Positions 21,357 through 32,800 are shown, numbered from the stretch's first letter. The stretch: 64,000 nucleotides of DNA from Bufo bufo (GCF_905171765.1 NC_053398.1:48328323-48392322), one strand, 5' to 3'. Numbers and translations are program-made. Notes: a model not told the origin generated them from the sequence alone.

Positions 21357-22030
21357 TATACATATATACACTCATTATTAGGAACACCATACTAATATGG
21401 TGTTGGACCCCCTTTTGCCTTCAGAACTGCCTTAATTCTACGTGGCATTGATTCAACAAGGTGCTGATAGCATTCTTTAGAAATGTTGGCCCATATTGAT
21501 AGGATAGCATCTTGCAGTTGATGGAGATTTGAGGGATGCCCATCCAGGGCACGAAGCTCCCGTTCCACCACATCCCAAAGATGCTCTATTGGGGTGAGAT
21601 CTGGTGATTGTGGGGGCCATTTTAGTACAGTGAACTCATTGTCATGTTCAAGAAACCAATTTGAAATGATTCGAGCTTTGTGACATGGTGCATTATCCTG
21701 CTGGAAGTAGCCATCAGAGGATGGATACATGTTCTCATTCTGTTTACGCCAAATTCGGAATCTACCATTTGAATGTCTCAACAGAAATCGAGACTCATCA
21801 GACCAGGCAACATTTTTCCAGTCTTCAGCAGTCTAATTTTGGTGAGCTCGTGCAAATTGTAGCCTCTTTTTCCTATTTGTAGTGGAGATGAGTGGTACCC
21901 GGTGGGGTCTTCTGCTGTTGTAGCCCATCCGCCTCAAGGTTGTGCGTGTTGTGGCTTCACAAATGCTTTGCTGCATACCTCGGTTGTAACGAGTGGTTAT
22001 TTCAGTCAACGTTGCTCTTCTATCTTCTTT
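21357..22030 (-). mobile_element. Tc1/mariner-like element, DD36E-type, internally deleted
   Basis: A minus-strand element fragment. Coding sequence ends at 21392 just inside a terminus near TATTAGGAACACCATACT. The other end is replaced near 22030 by the end of a different Tc1-like repeat. It has an in-frame deletion in the catalytic core (see the gene entry). Confidence 0.8.
21392..22023 (-). pseudogene. Tc1/mariner-like transposase, DD36E spacing
   Basis: Readable from RRATLTEITTRYNRGMQ (helix-turn-helix region) through RRPHRVPLIS, a stop after RAHQN, then the first Asp in WSDESRF. NENM joins directly to YPSSDGYF, so part of the core is missing. Next come QQDNAPCHKA (second Asp), DLTPIEHLWD (Glu) and the end KAKGGPTPY. 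I count 36 residues between the second Asp and the Glu, as in the Incomer (DD36E) group, not the 34 of the two neighbouring Tc1 copies. One stop and the deletion make it inactive. Confidence 0.8.
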
Positions 22031-22172
22031 TCAGTTGTTTCACACTTGTTTGTTATGTATATAATTCCACATGTGTTTATTCATAGTTTTGATGCCTTCA
22101 TAGTCATGAAAATAAAGAAAACTCTTTGAATGAGAAGGTGTGTCCAAACTTTTGGTCTGTACTGTATATATA
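22031..22172. mobile_element. Terminal part of another Tc1-like repeat
   Basis: Runs from CAGTTGTTTCACACTTG through AAAGAAAACTCTTTGAATGA to GTCCAAACTTTTGGTCTGTA with CTGTA at the end, a common Tc1-type terminus followed by TA. Only this end is present. Confidence 0.7.
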
Positions 22173-22547
22173 TCCACAGATGCTTGGGGCACATCTATAA
22201 ACACATACACATACATACATACAAAACAGGGGGTATGAATGGGCAGCAATAAGCCCACATACATACTGTCATGCTGACATAAGTGTATATACATAGACAT
22301 GTGTGCAAATACATACACACATATCTATATATACACACACACTCGCATATACTTGGGGCATCACATACAGGGGACATACATATGTCCCCACTTGCCATAC
22401 AGGGCCAATATATATCCCTATTGGCCATATAAAAGTGCCCATATATATACATATATACACATATCAAAGAGGAGGCAGATACATACAGTATATATATATA
22501 TATATATATCCATATACATATACGCCCACCTGACTTCCCTCTACAAG
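22173..22547. repeat. CATA/TATA-rich low-complexity stretch
   Basis: Dominated by ACATACATAC and TATATATA runs with short palindromes such as CCATATAAAAGTGCCCATAT. No gene. It ends where the 92-bp array resumes. Confidence 0.7.
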
Positions 22548-23190
22548 CCAGCAATACAACAGAGGATTTTGAGAGATTTAGGCCCCTGTCACCCAGGCAC
22601 AGCAGGGGTTCATTCACGGCAAAAGGGGGTTCATGTCACCCAGCAATAGAACAGAGGATTTTGAGAGATTTAGGCCCCTGTCAGCAATGCAGAGCAGGGA
22701 TTCATTCACGGCAAAAGGGGGTTCATATCACCCAGCAATACAAAAGATGATTTTGAGAGATTTAGGCCCCTGTCACCCAGGCACAGAAGGGGTTCATTCA
22801 CGGCAAAAGGGGGTTCATGTCACCCAGCAATACAACAGAGGATTTTGAGAGATTTAGGCCCCTGTCACCCAGGCACAGCAGGGTTTCATTCACGGCAAAA
22901 GGGGGTTCATGTCACCCAGCAATAGAACAGAGGATTTTGAGAGATTTAGGCCCCTGTCAGCAATGCAGAGCAGGGGTTCATTCACGGCAAAAGGGGGTTC
23001 ATGTCACCCAGCAATACAAAAGATGATTTTGAGAGATTTAGGCCCCTGTCACCCAGGCACAGCAGGGGTTCATTCACGGCAAATGGGGGTTCATGTCACC
23101 CAGCAATACAACAGATGATTTTGAGAGATTAGGCCCCTGTCACCCAGGCACAGCAGGGGTTCATTCACGGCAAAAGGGGGTACATGTCAG
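22548..23190. repeat. 92-bp array of hAT A, part 2, with three-unit higher-order pattern
   Basis: Seven units in the order A-B-C-A-B-C-A. A units have CAATACAACAGAGG with CACCCAGGC, B units CAATAGAACAGAGG with CAGCAATGC, and C units CAATACAAAAGATG with CACCCAGGC. The 276-base trimer is thus the amplifying unit. The array is cut at 23190 by hAT D after CATGTCAG. Confidence 0.92.
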
Positions 23191-23383
23191 CAGTGTCGGA
23201 CTGGGGTGCCTAGGGCCCACCAGTGGAATTGATTTTGGGGGCCCACCCTAGAGCTGGAGATATAACTTGTTCATTTTTCAGTCTCGCACACATGAATGTA
23301 TGCATTTTAGCACACAATACAGTAACAGTATGCTAAACAGAACAGTATTGTGCACTGCACTATATCAAATAGTTTCTCTTTAA

Positions 23384-24027
23384 AGGGAGTCTGTCATCAC
23401 AGTTTCACCTTTTTAACCCTTCCCATAGCTTTCTAGCAGCATTACAGTTGATAAAAACGTTACCTTTATAAGCAATCGTGGACTTATAAAACTGGCAAAA
23501 ATCATCTTAGTAGGATGTGCAAATGAGGGCTCGCAAGTGCCCAGGGGCAGCGTCAACCTCGTAGTTGCCCAGGCAGCTCTGCCTTATCGTCGCTTCCCCC
23601 CGCCCAGTCTTTCCCTCTGCCAGCCCATCTTCTTACTTCTTCTTTCGCCGAGATCCTGCGCACTGAGTCCGTTAGCCGGCGCATGCGCATTAATTACTGT
23701 GATGCCATATCAGGAATGGAATGCGCCGGCCGATGGACTCAGTGCGCAGGCGCGGGATCTCGGCGAAAGAAGAAGTAAGAAGATGGGCGGGCAGAGGGAA
23801 AGGATGGGCGGGGGGAAGCGACGATAAGGCAGAGCTGCCTGGGCACCTACGAGGTTGACGCCGCCCCTGGGCACTTGCGAGCCCTCATTTGCATATCCTA
23901 CTAAGATGATTTTTGCCAGTTTTATAAGTCCACGATTGCTTATAAAGGTAACGTTTTTATCAACTGTAATGCTGCTCAAAAGCTATGGGAAGGGTTAAAA
24001 AGGTGAAACTGTGATGACAGACTCCCT
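23384..24027. mobile_element. TTAA-flanked foldback MITE (T2/Kolobok-like)
   Basis: Flanked by TTAA (23380-23383 and 24028-24031) with termini AGGGAGTCTGTCATCACAG on both sides. The two halves are reverse complements over some 300 bases each (for example GCCGAGATCCTGCGCACTGA against its inverse) around a centre near 23700. TTAAAGGRR termini are known for the T2 MITE group of Xenopus. No coding capacity. Confidence 0.88.
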
Positions 24028-24031
24028 TTAA

Positions 24032-24424
24032 GCAACTCATTTAGTTGATAACTGTATCTGTTATTTACAGTAGTTTGGACAGCAGTCACACATGGACATT
24101 CCATGTCCTAGATGAACCACCCAGTCCCCCAGCCTAAACAATATCCAAAGTGAAGGAAATGTTTCCTGCATATTCAAAAGGATAAGTTTATTGAAGTGCT
24201 GGCAGTAGTGCCCCGGCCTCCTCACAGCTCACCAAGCTCAGCGCCGTACATTGTATAGCGGCTGTGCTTGGTATCGCGCTCAACCCCTTTCACTTCTATG
24301 GGGCTGAGCTGCTCCTAGGCCACTTGATCAATGAGCGTGATGTCACATGGCCCAGAAAAATCACAGAGAAGGACACAGGGCTCACAGGAGCCCCGGTGCC
24401 TTGTCAAAGAGCTGATCGGCAGTG
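24032..24424. other. hAT D internal DNA, unassigned
   Basis: No coding sequence is recognised. A GC-richer stretch at 24190-24420 (CACCAAGCTCAGCGCC, CTATGGGGCTGAGC) looks like an interspersed repeat fragment that resumes after the small hAT at 25252 (TATCAGACCCCCACCAATCA). Confidence 0.4.
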
Positions 24425-24432
24425 GTCCCAGG

Positions 24433-25243
24433 TAGGGATCGACCGATTATCGGATTTACCGATATTATCGGCCGATATTCAGGATTTTCAAAGTTATCGG
24501 TATCAGCATCTAACCTTGCTGATATGCCGATAACGAATCGCGAACATGGATCGCACTGCTATCAACGCGATCAATGTTCCCTCAGCAGCACACCAGTGAG
24601 AGGCAAGAGGGGAGGAGGAGGGGAGGGGCTGTGGCCATTGCGCCACCAATGATGTTAACTCAGTTATTAATTCAAATATAGGAGGCGGGTGAATCATATA
24701 GCTGCACCTGAGGGGTTAACTGTTGCGGATCACAGCTACCCCTCATAGAGGTCAGGTGTCGCTATATTTGAATTAATGGGCAAGTTATCTTCATTGGTGG
24801 CAGTGGCAGCTTCTGATCAGAGCCCAAGCAGTGTAATTGCGGGGCTCCGATCGGTTACCATGGCAGCCAGGATGCTACTGACGCCCTGGCTGCCATAGTC
24901 AGCTCCCTGCTGCCATGTGTACTATGCACAGGGCAGCAGGGAGAGTGTGACGTCCTATTCACCCTGATAGAGCTCTATTAGGGTGAATAGGACAAGGGAT
25001 CTAGGTTCTAGTCCCTAAGGGGAAAATAGTTATTAAATTAAAAAAAACACCAAAATATTAAGTATAAATATTTAATCTTAGATATATAATGGCATCTCTT
25101 CGTTTAACAACAGATTTGTGTAGGAATTTTTTTATTTTTTTTCAAAAATGAAAATGCACAAAATATTGGTATAAATTATCGGCTATCGGCCTGAAAGTTC
25201 ACAGGTTATCAGCTCTAAAAAAATCAATATCGGTCGATCCCTA
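24433..25243. mobile_element. Small nonautonomous hAT
   Basis: Termini TAGGGATCGACCGATTATCG and, inverted, TAGGGATCGACCGATATTGA. The 8-bp duplications are GTCCCAGG (24425-24432) and GTCCCGGG (25244-25251), 7 of 8 identical. The 811 bases contain no transposase. Confidence 0.88.
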
Positions 25244-25300
25244 GTCCCGGGTATCAGACCCCCACCAATCAGATACTGATGACCTATCCACAGTCATATG

Positions 25301-25486
25301 TGACTGATATCAGCCGCTCCTCTTATAACGCTCCAGCACTGATATAACCTCCAGAGACATTACATCACATGTGACTGATATCAGCCGCTCCTCTTATAAC
25401 GCTCCAGCACTGATATAACCTCCAGAGACATTACATCACATGTGACTGATATCAGCCGCTCCTCTTATAACACTCTAGTACTGATA
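25301..25486. repeat. 71-bp satellite, interrupted
   Basis: Unit TGACTGATATCAGCCGCTCC, TCTTATAACGCTCCAGCACT, GATATAACCTCCAGAGACAT, TACATCACATG, with starts at 25301, 25372 and 25443. It is cut at TA (25487) by the next element, resumes at 28326-28406, is cut again by hAT C and ends at 36606-36630. Confidence 0.9.
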
Positions 25487-25759
25487 TACCGTATTTTTCG
25501 CCCTATAAGATGCACCTAGGTTTTTGGGGAGGAAAATAAGAAAAAAAATATTTTTAACCAAAAGGTGTGCTTTTGGTGGGTTTGGAACTAATGGTGGTCT
25601 GTGGATGGCACTATTACTGGGGATCTGTGAAGGACACTGTTATGGGGGGGGATCTGTGAAGGACACTGTTATGGGGGGGGATCTGGGGATGGCACTGTTA
25701 TGGGGGGGGATCTGGGGATGGCGCACTGTTATGGGGGATCTGTGGATGACGCACTGTTA

Positions 25760-26205
25760 GGCCTCATGCACACGACCGTTGTTTTATTCTGTGTCCGTTG
25801 TTCCGCTTTCGTGATTTTCTGCGGACCCATTGACTTTCAATGGGTTTGTTGAAAACTCGGCTAATGCACCGTTTGTCATCCGCGTCCGTGATCCCTGGTT
25901 CCAGTCCGTCAAAAAAATATAACCTGTCCTATTTTTTCCACGGAAAACGGTTTGCGGATCCATTCAAGTCAATGGGACCGTGAAAAAACGCGGAGGCACA
26001 CAAGATTGTCATCCGCGTCCGCGTCAGTTTTTTCCCTATCATTTGCATGGCAAACTTGACTTTTTTTTTTTTTTACTTTCCTTCATGTCTGGTGATCCTC
26101 CAAAAATAAATGAAGACACACGGAAACAAAAACGGAAACGGATCACGGAACAATGGAACCCCATTTTGCGGAACGGAACACAACAACGGTCGTGTGCATG
26201 AGGCC
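25760..26205. mobile_element. PIF/Harbinger-like MITE, copy 1
   Basis: Termini GGCCTCATGCACACGACCGT on both ends, flanked by TTA (25757-25759, 26206-26208) inside the minisatellite unit CTGTTATGGGGG. 446 bases, no coding. Confidence 0.88.
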
Positions 26206-26880
26206 TTATGGGGGATCTGTGGATGACGCACTGTTATGGGGGGGATCTGTGGATGACGCACTGTTATGGGGGGGGGATCTGTGGATGACGCACTGTTATG
26301 GGGGGGATCTGTGGATGACGCACTGTTATGGAGGGGGATCTGTGGATGGCACTGTTATGGAGGGGGATCTGCGGATGGCACTGTTATGGAGGGGGATCTG
26401 CGGATGGCACTGTTATGGAGGGGGATCTGCGGGTGGCACTGTTATGGAGGGGGATCTGCGGGTGGCACTGTTATGGAGGGGGATCTGCGGGTGGCACTGT
26501 TATGGAGGGGGATCTGCGGGTGGCACTGTTATGGAGGGGGATCTGCGGGTGGCACTGTTATGGAGGGGGATCTGCGGGTGGCACTGTTATGGAGGGGGAT
26601 CTGCGGGTGGCACTGTTATGGAGGGGGATCTGCGGGTGGCACTGTTATGGAGGGGGATCTGCGGGTGGCACTGTTATGATGGGGGATCTGCGGGTGGCAC
26701 TGTTATGGAGGGGGATCTGCGGGTGGCACTGTTATGGAGGGGGATCTGCGGGTGGCACTGTTATGGAGGGGGATCTGTGAAGGACACTGTTATGGGGGGG
26801 GATCTGGGGATGGCACTGTTATGGGGGGGGATCTGGGGATGGCGCACTGTTATGGGGGATCTGTGGATGACGCACTGTTA

Positions 26881-27326
26881 GGCCTCATGCACACGACCGT
26901 TGTTTTATTCTGTGTCCGTTGTTCCGCTTTCGTGATTTTCTGCGGACCCATTGACTTTCAATGGGTTTGTTGAAAACTCGGCTAATGCACCGTTTGTCAT
27001 CCGCGTCCGTGATCCCTGGTTCCAGTCCGTCAAAAAAATATAACCTGTCCTATTTTTTCCACGGAAAACGGTTTGCGGATCCATTCAAGTCAATGGGACC
27101 GTGAAAAAACGCGGAGGCACACAAGATTGTCATCCGCGTCCGCGTCTGTTTTTTCCCTATCATTTGCATGGCAAACTTGACTTTTTTTTTTTTTTACTTT
27201 CCTTCATGTCTGGTGATCCTCCAAAAATAAATGAAGACACACGGAAACAAAAACGGAAACAGATCACGGAACAATGGAACCCCATTTTGCGGAACGGAAC
27301 ACAACAACGGTCGTGTGCATGAGGCC
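26881..27326. mobile_element. PIF/Harbinger-like MITE, copy 2 (segmental duplicate)
   Basis: Same length as copy 1 and nearly identical; I see two changes (CGTCAG to CGTCTG and AACGGATC to AACAGATC). It lies exactly 1121 bases downstream with matching minisatellite flanks, so it arose by duplication and not by a second insertion. Confidence 0.9.
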
Positions 27327-27689
27327 TTATGGGGGATCTGTGGATGACGCACTGTTATGGGGGGGATCTGTGGATGACGCACTGTTATGGGGGGGGATCT
27401 GTGGATGACGCACTGTTATGGGGGGGATCTGTGGATGACGCACTGTTATGGGGGGGATCTATGACGGACACTGTTATTGGGGGGTATCTGTGGATGGCAC
27501 TGTTATGGAGGGGGATCTGTGGATGGCACTGTTATGGAGGGGGATCTGTGGATGGCACTGTTATGGAGGGGGATCTGCGGGTGGCACTGTTATGGAGGGG
27601 GATCTGCGGGTGGCACTGTTATGGAGGGGGATCTGCGGGTGGCACTGTTATGGAGGGGGACCTGTGGGTGGCACTGTTATATATGTGCC

Positions 27690-27830
27690 ATCACAGACCC
27701 CCCACCCCATAACAGTGCCATCCACAGACCCCCCCACCCCTTAACAGTGCCATCCACAGACCCCCCCCACCCCTTAACAGTGCCATCCACAGATGTCCCC
27801 CATAAAACTGTCATCCACAGATCCCCCCCC
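27690..27830. repeat. Inverted copies of the 29-base minisatellite
   Basis: AACAGTGCCATCCACAGACC units with C runs are the reverse complement of the units at 25600-27690, so this flank can pair with the array. Confidence 0.85.
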
Positions 27831-28320
27831 CACCGCTCCAGTATGCAAATATAAAATGTCTGATTCAATTAAAAGTTATTACACATGCCCCCTCACTCCT
27901 AATATTACTGTACACCCTAACAGCTTCTGTACAACGCAGGCAGGCCGGGCGGCCAGCGCGTCACTCACTGACGTCACGTGCCTGCGCCGCCTGCTTGATT
28001 CATAAAGTAGGCGGCGCAGGCACGTGACATCAGGGAGTTATGCTGCCGCCCGCCCGGCTGTTAGGGTGTATGGTAATATTAAAAGTGTGTCGGGGGGGGG
28101 GGGGGGGGGCATGTTTAATCACTTTTAATTGAATGAGACATTTTATATTTGAATATTGCAGCACCGGAGCGGCGGGGCCGGAGTACAGTGACCGCACCCA
28201 GTCCCTCCCCGCTCTCGTATACATCGCAGCCTGTAAAAATGTCAGCATTCACCCCAGAAGACGCAGGGGCATTTTCCCATTTTTTGGGGGAAAAAAGTGC
28301 GTTTTATAGGGCGAAAAATA
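27831..28320. other. Right arm of the TA-flanked element
   Basis: Contains an inverted repeat (GTCACGTGCCTGCGCCGCCT at 27973 onward against AGGCGGCGCAGGCACGTGAC at 28009 onward) and a run of about 19 G near 28090. No gene. Confidence 0.55.
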
Positions 28321-28513
28321 CGGTAACCTCCAGAGACATTACATCCTATGTGACTGATATCAGCCGCTCCTCTTATATCGCTCCAGTACTGATATAACCT
28401 CCAGAGCAGGGGCGTACATACAGGGGTCGCGGCTGGGCCCGGCACTCCAGGGGGCCCGGCCGCCTGTGGACCCCTGGCCCCGCCCTGCAGTAGTGCTGTG
28501 CCTGCCTGTATAA

Positions 28514-28753
28514 GGGCTGTTTCACACGAGCGAGTCGATTGCGGGAATCACGCTCCGTGTGTGAGTGTGAACCTCCGCTCTGGACATAGTGACATAAAGC
28601 GGTCAGTATGATTCTGTGGAAAAAAGGCCAAGCAGAGGCACATAGCATTATAAATCATGATAATGCCGTGCGCTCCTGCAAGTCCAGAGCGGAGGATCAC
28701 ACTCACACACGGAGCGCGATTCCCGCAATGGACTCGCTCGTGTGAAACAGCCT
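28514..28753. mobile_element. Harbinger-like foldback MITE
   Basis: GGGCTGTTTCACACGAGCGA on the left and its near-inverse on the right, with arms of roughly 60-100 bases (GCGGGAATCACGCTCC, TGTGAGTGTGA). TAA flanks it on each side (28511-28513, 28754-28756). Confidence 0.8.
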
Positions 28754-28756
28754 TAA

Positions 28757-29131
28757 TCCGGGCGGCCGACCCGGGGCCCGCCACCCAGTGTTGCGTTTCT
28801 GCGCTGTAGTGCCAGGCCAGGCCAGCCCTACCCTCCTTGAGTGAGAGTTTCCCCCCCCGATTCTCCTCCCCGTGCGGGTGCAGCGTGCCTAGTCATTTCC
28901 TGTTGGGCGGCAGCACCGGACACAACGTTTCCCTAGGCTGCGCAGGCGCACAACAACACCGAGACGCAGCAGGAAGAAGGCACCGGAGAGCGTGAAGAAG
29001 CTGGTGCCGGTTCGGAAGTGAAGATAAGATTTGTATAAAAAAAAAAAAAAAGGTCTTCATAATTGCTCACCACATTTATGGTGAGTGAGTTCAGAGTAGA
29101 CTCAGAGTGGGGTCTGATGGGGTCTGGCTTT
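28757..29131. other. hAT C internal DNA
   Basis: GC-rich, with CCCCCCCGATTCTCCTCCCC and a 14-base A run near 29040. No gene is recognised. Confidence 0.4.
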
Positions 29132-29136
29132 ATAAC

Positions 29137-29651
29137 TGTTCTGTCCCCACATGAAGGCGAATGAAGGTGTAACTGATAATGGCTTTGTGACTGGCCTACC
29201 TTCGTATCCAAGCAGTGGAGCAGACCGGACCGGCAGATGCTCAGGTTAGATGGATCCAGACGTAGACATGAGGATGCAATCAAATGTGGGTTTATTTGAT
29301 CCAGAGCAGTGACATACGGTGATGCAATACAGGAATACAGTAGATGCTGTGGTGTGGATGTCTTTTCTGAGGCTACTGCTGAGGCAACTGCTGAGGCAAA
29401 AACTGATGCCTTCACAAGCCGAGGTGTGTGTCTCCAGTCACAAAGGATGCAGCACTGAAAAAGGCTACAGGAAGTGACCAGGCCCAAGGCTGCTAAAACC
29501 ACGCCCAGAGAAAACTTTATAGACAACGAACGAAGCGTGCAGCATACAAATTCCGGCCAGCAGATGGCAGCAGAGAACAATAGATTTAAACAACATAGGT
29601 AAAAACAAGAAATAATACAGTGCAGAAATTCAATATGAAAGGAACAGCACA
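29137..29651 (-). repeat. 3' LTR of the BEL element
   Basis: 515 bases; matches the right copy throughout by eye. Between the coding stop and this LTR (29652-29806) is a short 3' UTR with a TTTTCTTTTACAG splice-acceptor-like motif on the minus strand. Confidence 0.94.
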
Positions 29652-29806
29652 CTCCCCGTCTGAAATTCACTTTGGGGATTTCACTATGACGAATGTCCAT
29701 AAAATATAAACAACCTGTAAAAGAAAACATGTTAGAATGCAAACATAGATAGTCCTGTTTTCCAACTTGGAATGGAGAAGATCTGCGAAACTAGATACAG
29801 TCCTGT

Positions 29807-32800
29807 TCACCCATCAGGGACGTTCTCGATGGGTCTCATCCAACTGGAGAAACGTTCAAAGCGCTGACAACCGAAGCTGGCGGTTTGCTTTGTTCCAGTG
29901 ACTAATGCACTAACTTCAGTGCGGATTTCTGGATCATTATCCGGATCCTGGATGCTGAAAACTTCCTGTACACATTCGTCCGCCTCTCCAAGCAGAAACT
30001 CTGGACCAAAGACTATTCCAACGTGATTTTGGTTGTTGGGTTCTGTCACCTTCAGATAGGCGACCGCTGCGATGGCCTCCGTGGAGGCATCCGAGAACAC
30101 GTGGAGTACTTTCTTTATGCTAGAGGAAAGTGAGGTTTTAATATAGCATCTCGGGATGTGGATCTCATCCAAGGCACACAAAGATCGCTTCCAGGTTTCC
30201 CATTTTTGCTCTTTCTCGGAGGGAAGTGGGGTATCCCAATCCTTGACTGTTTCAGAAAACTGTCTCAGTAGAAATTTACCTTGTATGGTGATGGGCGCTA
30301 CAAATCCCAGCGGATCAAATAGGCTGTTTACCACTGATAGGACGCCTCGCTTTGTGAATGGCTTGTCTGCACAACTTATCTGAAAACCGAAGGAGTCAGC
30401 CGAGAGATCCCATCTGAGGCCCAAGCTCCTCTGCACAGGTGGACTGTCCAGTCCCAAGTTAATGTCCTTGAATCCTGGTGCATGATCGCCTGATTCGAAG
30501 GCCCTCATAACGGCCAGGCTGTTTGAAGCAATTTTGTGTAGTCTAAGTTTAGCTTGGTACAACATACTTTGAGTCCTTTTGAGCAGATCGATAGCCGCTT
30601 CTTCAGTGGGTAGTGATTTGAGTCCATCGTCTACGTAGAAGTCCTTTTCTACAAAGTCTCTGGCGTCTTTACCGTACTCGGATTCTCCCTCTAAGGCAGT
30701 TCGCCGAAGGCCGTAAGTTGCCACGGCAGGTGAAGGGCTGTTTCCAAATACGTGTACCCTCATACGATATTCTGCCATCTCTGCGTTGGTGTCGTTATTC
30801 TTGTACCACAGAAACCTGAGGAAATTCCGGTGGTCCTCTCTGACTACGAAACAGTGGAACATCTGTTCAATGTCGGCGGTGATGGCAACAAGCTCTTTTC
30901 TGAACCTCATCAGCACTCCAACTAGGTTATTCGTCAGATTAGGACCTGTGAGAAGGACATCATTAAGCGATACACCTTGATGTTTGGCACTTGAGTCGAA
31001 AACAACCCTAATTTGATTAGGTTTCCGTGGGTGATACACTCCAAATGAAGGCAAGTACCAGCACTCGTCGTTCTTCCCTAAGGATGGAGCTGGTTCTGCA
31101 TGGTTGTTGCGGAATATTTTGTCGATAAAGGCAACGATGTGTTCTCTCATCTCAGGCTTACTGTTCATGGTACGCTGAAGAGAGTTAAATCTAGACAGAG
31201 CTTGTTCCCTATTGTTCGGGAGTCTCACCCTGGTAGCTCGGAAGGGTAATGGAGAAACCCAGTGATTGGTTTCGTCTTTAAGGAACTCATTGTCCATTAT
31301 CTTGATAAATTCTCTGTCCTCTACTGACAAAGCTACTTTATCATCGTCCTTGCTTGTGTGAAAGACTAATCTTCCCAAGTTGTCAGCAAAGGGAGGAATG
31401 TCGTCAGGTGGTTGTATGAGGTCTGGAGGCTTCTCTTTCACCTCATAGTGATGAGGGCAAGGCTTAATGCAAGTTGTGCGTCCATCTCCACGCACGTACG
31501 TTTTGAATGAGCGGATTTTTGGTTGATCCAAGCATACATTTCCTATGACTACCCATCCCAAGTCCAGTCTCTGGGCGTATGGTGCATAGTCGGGACCATT
31601 ACACTGTTGACGCACCTTGTGTACCCTTAGATTGTCTCTGCCAAGCAGGAGTAGAATCTCGGCGTTGTTGTCCATAGGTGGGATAACGTTGGCTAGGTGC
31701 CTTAGGTGTGGATGGTGAAATGCAGCTTCCGGGGTAGGAATTTCATCCCTATGGTTGGGTATTTGATCGCATTCGATCAGCGTCGGTAGAGGTATTTCTG
31801 TATTTCCACTGACGGAACAAGCGATGAATCCTTGTGCCCTCCTGCCGCTAGTCTCTATGCGACCCGAGCAGGTGTTTAAGATGTAGGGTTCTGACGGTCC
31901 CTTTATTCCAAAGGCTTCAAAGAATTTAGGTCCTGCTAGGGAGCGGTTGCTTTGGTCGTCAATGATGGCATACATTTTTACTGCCTTTTCTGGTAGCCCC
32001 TCCGGGTAGACCTTGATTAGGCATATGCGGGCACAACATTTCTCACTCTGGCCCTCCCCACATACGTCCAAGCATGAGCAGGAAACAGCAGTGGCTGTGT
32101 TAGCGTGGTTCTGGGGCTCCCCGCCATGACTTTGAGCAGGACTGGTGGTGACGGCAGCAGGTGAATCCCTTGTGAGTGGAGTTGGGTGCATAGCTGAGGC
32201 ATGTCTATCACTATGACACTCCTCACACTTGATAATGGATTTGCAGTCCTTAGCCATGTGCTCCAATGAAGCGCAGCACTTGAAACATACCCCAAGCTCG
32301 GTCAGGACTTTCTTGCGCTCCTGTATGGTTTTGGATCTAAATCCTCTGCATTTGTTCAGTGAGTGTGGTTTTTTATGAATGGGACATTCACGATTGAAGG
32401 CCTTGTCTCCTGATGAGGTAGTGTACTGTCTACCAGTGGGTACTGCAGATGATGGTAGGTTAGTCTTTCTAACATTCACGCTGCTCTTAAAGTCTCTGTG
32501 TTTATGTACAATACTTTCATACCTTGATGATGGTGTCACTGAGGCTGTAGTATTGAACTCCAGGAAGTCGAGGCTGGGGTCATTCCTCATCTGGGACTGT
32601 TCATCGATGAATCTACAGAAATGAATAAATGGGGGAAAGGTGACGTCATGCACTCTTTTGTACCTTGAGACTGATGCCGCCCACTTCTCTTGCAGGCTGT
32701 ATGGTAGCTTCACGACAATTGGGTTCACCCCATGGGCTGTATCCAGGTAGCACAGCCCAGACAGACGAGGGTCTCTTTTGGCGAGCTCCAGTTCCATGAG

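Larger units (their letters stand above)
12108..22547. mobile_element. Unclassified insertion within the 92-bp array
   Basis: The array unit is cut between TGTCACC (12107) and CCAGCAATAC (22548), so everything between is inserted DNA. It begins TGTAAAGGGGGAATATTAAT and ends CTTCCCTCTACAAG; the ends share only a weak inverted TGTARAGGG. No target duplication is clear. It could be one decayed LTR element or several insertions. Inside are a complete chromovirus and three Tc1-like copies. Confidence 0.5.
25600..27690. repeat. 29-base minisatellite (GGGGGATCTGCGGGTGGCAC type)
   Basis: Units of 29 bases, GGATCTGCGGGTGGCACTGT plus TATGGAGGG, with a homogenised core of about 15 near-identical copies at 26340-26780 and more variable units outside. 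The plus-strand frames that stay open here (up to 242 codons) are repeat products. Two MITE copies interrupt it. Confidence 0.93.
25489..28323. mobile_element. TA-flanked element with CCGTATTTTTCG termini and internal minisatellite
   Basis: Left CCGTATTTTTCGCCCTATAA and right (inverted) CCGTATTTTTCGCCCTATAA are identical and flanked by TA (25487-25488, 28324-28325) within the 71-bp satellite, consistent with Tc1/mariner-type target duplication. There is no transposase. The core is a 29-base minisatellite with two Harbinger-like MITE copies. Near the right end (27690-27830) the same minisatellite appears inverted, so the element is partly palindromic. Confidence 0.82.

Noticed and set aside
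22548..23190. Possible CRISPR array
   Set aside because: No short conserved repeats with unique spacers; the entire 92-bp unit is repeated, and the setting is eukaryotic.
26153..26881. 242-codon plus-strand frame in the 29-base minisatellite
   Set aside because: Three overlapping frames are equally open; it is a repeat product.
28085..28110. Long G run (also C run at 11222 and G runs near 36520 and 37015) as regulatory elements
   Set aside because: Simple homopolymers with no supporting context; their lengths may also be sequencing artefacts.
28933..29742. 269-codon minus-strand frame across the left BEL LTR
   Set aside because: It recurs in the right LTR (34664-35371), so it is an LTR-derived open stretch without domains.
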